Shown here: positions 13,970-16,078 of the stretch, in pieces
Layout of the letters: each line of letters starts with the position of its first letter
Position numbering within the stretch: the stretch's first letter is position 1
Origin: Acidaminococcus fermentans
Lineage (GTDB): Bacteria; Bacillota_C; Negativicutes; Acidaminococcales; Acidaminococcaceae
DNA: 16,078 nt
Assembly (NCBI GenBank): GCA_004555735.1
Contig: SFHH01000030.1
Coordinates: 1 to 16,078 of the forward strand
Direction of reading: 5' to 3'
Position numbers and translations under genes: made by a program
Notes under the pieces: generated by a model
The model's input: only the letters and a program-made list of their open reading frames with translations
What the model was told of the DNA's origin: nothing
Databases searched by the model: none

Positions 13970-14923
13970 TCAATCCCATTCTTTGGCACCTACTGAACAG
14001 TGGATTCCTCGGCTCCTGAAATAAGCGGCGTATTTTTCCATCCTTTTCTGGAAAGCCGGCCGATTCATCCTGAGGCCTTTCATTTTATAAGGGATCCCTA
14101 GGGACTCGTATTTTTCTTCTCCCAATCTCATGAAGCTGAGCAGCTGCAGAGCTTTTACCTTTCCCTGGAGGTTCTTTTCCAGGAAATCTGCCGACGCTTC
14201 CATATTTTCCATGGAATCATTGAACTTGGGGATCACCGGGATCCGCAGGACCAGACTGGCTCCTGCTGCACAGACCTTTTCCATATTTTCCAGGATCAGA
14301 TCGTTATAAACGCCGGTCCTGGCTTTGTGGACTTCTCGATCCATATGTTTCAGATCTGCAATGAACAGATCTGTATACGGAATGACTTTTTCCAATTCTG
14401 ACCAGTTGCAGTAAAAAGTAGATTCACAGCAGGTCTGGATATTTTCCTTTCGGCAAGCCTGGAAGAGTCCTGCGACAAAATCTGCCTGCATCAGGCTCTC
14501 TCCTCCGGAAACTGTGACCCCGCCGCCGGATTTTTCATAATAACCCCGGTCCCGCAGGATGATTTCCATACATTCTTCCACCGTCATCCATTTTCCCCAG
14601 GCCTTGATAGCATCTGAGGGGCATACCTCCTGGCATTTCATGCAGTTGGTGCATTTTTCCCGGTCGATGCCGGTCAATTTTCCCCGTTCGAACTGCAAGG
14701 CTCCCGGTACTGGGCACACGTCCAGACAGTCTTGGCAGATCTTTGTTCCCAGGCACTTTTTCCGATAGATCCCTGCCTGTACATAAGGCGCAAATCCTTC
14801 TGGGTTGCTGCACCATTCACAGCGCAGGGGACAGCCCTTCAAAAACAATTCCGTCCGGAGCCCGGGACCGTCATGGATGGTATACCGCTGGATGTTGAAG
14901 ACATTTCCCCGAATGGGTTCCAT
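13970..14923 (-). CDS. Glycyl-radical enzyme activating enzyme (radical SAM)
   Basis: Radical SAM protein that abstracts hydrogen from the conserved glycine of the partner GRE using S-adenosylmethionine and a [4Fe-4S] cluster. The SAM cluster motif CPLRCEWC gives Cys31, Cys35 and Cys38. An inserted ferredoxin-like domain has two cysteine sets, CLGTKICQDCLDVCP (57, 63, 66, 70) and CTNCMKCQEVCP (91, 94, 97, 101), as in activases of glycerol dehydratase, CutD and HypD but not of PFL. Further motifs are TIHDGPGLRTELFLKG and GGGVTVSGGESLMQ. With 317 residues it is a usual length. The start ATG at 14923 (MEPIRG) has AAGGGAGGT seven bases upstream; the longer reading from 14962 adds 13 residues with no ribosome site. 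It precedes the GRE gene with a 34-base gap. Confidence 0.94.
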   Translation of the reverse strand: MEPIRGNVFNIQRYTIHDGPGLRTELFLKGCPLRCEWCSNPEGFAPYVQAGIYRKKCLGTKICQDCLDVCPVPGALQFERGKLTGIDREKCTNCMKCQEVCPSDAIKAWGKWMTVEECMEIILRDRGYYEKSGGGVTVSGGESLMQADFVAGLFQACRKENIQTCCESTFYCNWSELEKVIPYTDLFIADLKHMDREVHKARTGVYNDLILENMEKVCAAGASLVLRIPVIPKFNDSMENMEASADFLEKNLQGKVKALQLLSFMRLGEEKYESLGIPYKMKGLRMNRPAFQKRMEKYAAYFRSRGIHCSVGAKEWD

Positions 14924-14985
14924 CTTCGAAACCTCCCTTACGATTTCAGGAAAGCTACTCAATCTTCTTTCCTCTTGTTATCTGA

Positions 14986-14994
14986 ATTTTATCA
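14986..14994 (-). promoter_or_regulatory. Candidate extended -10 for the activase-GRE operon
   Basis: On the minus strand TGATAAAAT resembles an extended -10 (TG-N-TAAAAT). No strong -35 lies upstream, which suits an activator-dependent promoter. The activase start is about 63 bases downstream. Confidence 0.35.
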
Positions 14995-15036
14995 ATCTTC
15001 ATGTAGAAAAGAAGCAGGTAAGTTGGCTATCTTTTT

Positions 15037-15054
15037 ATAAGGAATGTTCCTTAT
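15037..15054. promoter_or_regulatory. 18-bp palindromic operator candidate upstream of the activase-GRE operon
   Basis: ATAAGGAATGTTCCTTAT has exact 8-bp arms around a 2-bp centre. It is about 43 bases upstream of the candidate -10 and is the only such site seen in the gap between the LuxR-type regulator and the activase gene. It is a plausible binding site for that regulator or another activator; no other copy was noticed in the window. Confidence 0.5.
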
Positions 15055-15070
15055 GGGTATCCTGATAAAA

Positions 15071-15120
15071 ATAAAGGGGCTGTGAAAAAATGAAGATTCA
15101 TTTTTTCACAGCCCCTTTAT
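15071..15120. terminator. Very long perfect hairpin terminator after the LuxR-type gene
   Basis: Two exactly complementary 24-base arms (15071-15094 and 15097-15120) flank a GA centre. The GC-rich part AGGGGCTGTG lies inside A/T runs, and on the minus strand the structure leads into TTTTTATC. It starts 14 bases after the regulator's stop codon and separates the regulator from the activase-GRE operon. Confidence 0.85.
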
Positions 15121-15134
15121 GCCTTCAAACGATT

Positions 15135-16078
15135 CTAATTTTCCCGACTTTCGATCCATTTATACAGCTGGTACCGGCTTTGGATGCCGCACTTGGTATA
15201 GATATTTTCCACATGTTTCTTGACGGTATGGTAGCTGACCACAAGCCGCATGGCAATGGCCTTATAGGTCAGCCCCTGGTACATCAGTTCGGCCACCCGC
15301 TGTTCCGTAGGCGTCAGCGGATCCAGATTCCGGGTGAATTCCACATGCTTGCGGCCTCCTTTGCTGCTGATGGTGATCCAGTGATACCGGTCGATGATCC
15401 GGTTGGAATAGCTCCGGTCATAGGTATAGATCCGGAACTGATAATTCTGGATCATCCGGACCCGCACTTTTTCCCCCTCATCCTCTTTATCCCCGCTGCT
15501 CAGGAGGAAAGGCAGCCAGCCGCATACCCCTTCTCCTTCCAGCTGGCTGCGTACGGAAGGCCCCAGGATATCCTGCAGACACAATTCCGCTTCCTTATTG
15601 CAGTCCATCACATGCATGAAATCATCGGTGATCAGATAGGCTTTTTCTCCAGAATCGATGATACGGTTCTTGATTTCCGAAATGATCTTGGCCTGTTCAT
15701 ATTTCTTGAAATTCTTGTAAGCATTGGCGATATAGGCATAGATCTCGCTGAAATGCTGCATCTCTTCGTCCGTGAAATCTCCATTTTCGGCCTCTTTGAA
15801 AAAGGTCATCTGGATATAGGCATTGATCCCGAACGCCATGGTCACGCTGTATCTGGAATGGAATTGTTGTTGGATGAACTGGACATACGGATCCCTGTCA
15901 TACTGATTCGGGGAGATTACATCCGTCGACTTGTACAGCCGGGGGATCGTATTGAAATAAGTCAGATGGTCCCGCAGGGCATCCATATAGACAACTTTCC
16001 GGACCGGATCCCGAGAAAGGATCTGCCGATAGGGATGGTTCTCCCCATCCAGCAGCAGCCCCTGTTGGTTCACCCAGG
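15135..16078 (-). CDS. LuxR-family transcriptional regulator (5' partial)
   Basis: DNA-binding regulator with a C-terminal LuxR/GerE helix-turn-helix: LTPTEQRVAELMYQGLTYKA followed by IAMRLVVSYHTVKKHVENIYTKCG in the last 60 residues, with the VS-HTVKKHV recognition helix clearly present. The preceding region (about 250 residues visible) holds no receiver domain signature. It looks like a sensory module, perhaps GAF-like (around IQQQFHSRYSVTMAFGIN) followed by a PAS-like segment (AYLITDDFMHVMDCNKEAEL). The frame is open to the right edge, so the GTG at 16073 need not be the true start and residues are probably missing. It is on the same strand as, and upstream of, the activase-GRE operon but ends in its own strong terminator. 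Control of the GRE operon is inferred from position. Confidence 0.88.
   Translation of the reverse strand, partial: WVNQQGLLLDGENHPYRQILSRDPVRKVVYMDALRDHLTYFNTIPRLYKSTDVISPNQYDRDPYVQFIQQQFHSRYSVTMAFGINAYIQMTFFKEAENGDFTDEEMQHFSEIYAYIANAYKNFKKYEQAKIISEIKNRIIDSGEKAYLITDDFMHVMDCNKEAELCLQDILGPSVRSQLEGEGVCGWLPFLLSSGDKEDEGEKVRVRMIQNYQFRIYTYDRSYSNRIIDRYHWITISSKGGRKHVEFTRNLDPLTPTEQRVAELMYQGLTYKAIAMRLVVSYHTVKKHVENIYTKCGIQSRYQLYKWIESREN

Overview
The window reads as chromosome of an anaerobic Firmicute, most likely a Negativicute of the Acidaminococcus/Phascolarctobacterium type. This is an inference from the gene repertoire (oxygen-sensitive glycyl radical enzyme, Fe-dependent alcohol dehydrogenase, FNT channel, DUF1653 and UPF0303 proteins), the strong AGGAGG ribosome sites and the moderately GC-rich codon use. 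No rRNA, tRNA, CRISPR array, phage gene or transposase gene is visible. Almost everything lies on the minus strand. The only plus-strand gene is a 5'-truncated aromatic-amino-acid ammonia-lyase (hutH-like) at the left edge, which is visibly more AT-rich than the rest.

Layout, left to right. 2-1345: partial hutH-like lyase (+), ending in a bidirectional terminator shared with convergent metY (O-acetylhomoserine sulfhydrylase, 1424-2719, -), which has a consensus sigma-70 promoter. 2829-4933: dinB (DNA polymerase IV) followed downstream by an EamA-family exporter. 4934-5181: a gene-free stretch with a 14-bp hairpin, a 17-bp exact inverted repeat around several smaller palindromes, and another hairpin; it looks like a small non-autonomous repeat or a structured RNA. 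5182-6068: an unknown 102-aa protein translationally coupled to mntP (Mn2+ efflux). 6162-7397: M24 metallopeptidase-like protein, preceded by a leader with a consensus promoter and an intrinsic terminator. 7609-8751: a second EamA exporter directly abutting a DUF1653 protein.

8893-16078: the most interesting region. In minus-strand order it holds a LuxR-type regulator (cut by the right edge), a glycyl-radical activating enzyme, a glycyl radical enzyme (GRE) of the glycerol/propanediol dehydratase type, a UPF0303 (DUF336-like) protein, a short FNT-family channel, and an iron alcohol dehydrogenase. The genes after the GRE are each followed or preceded by hairpin terminators, so the cluster looks like a set of graded transcription units. 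A plausible reading is that the GRE eliminates water (or another group) from a small hydroxylated substrate to give an aldehyde, which the Fe-ADH reduces, with the FNT protein moving a small acid across the membrane. The GRE keeps most residues of B12-independent glycerol dehydratase but appears to lack its substrate-pocket tyrosine, so its substrate is probably not glycerol. No microcompartment shell genes are visible.
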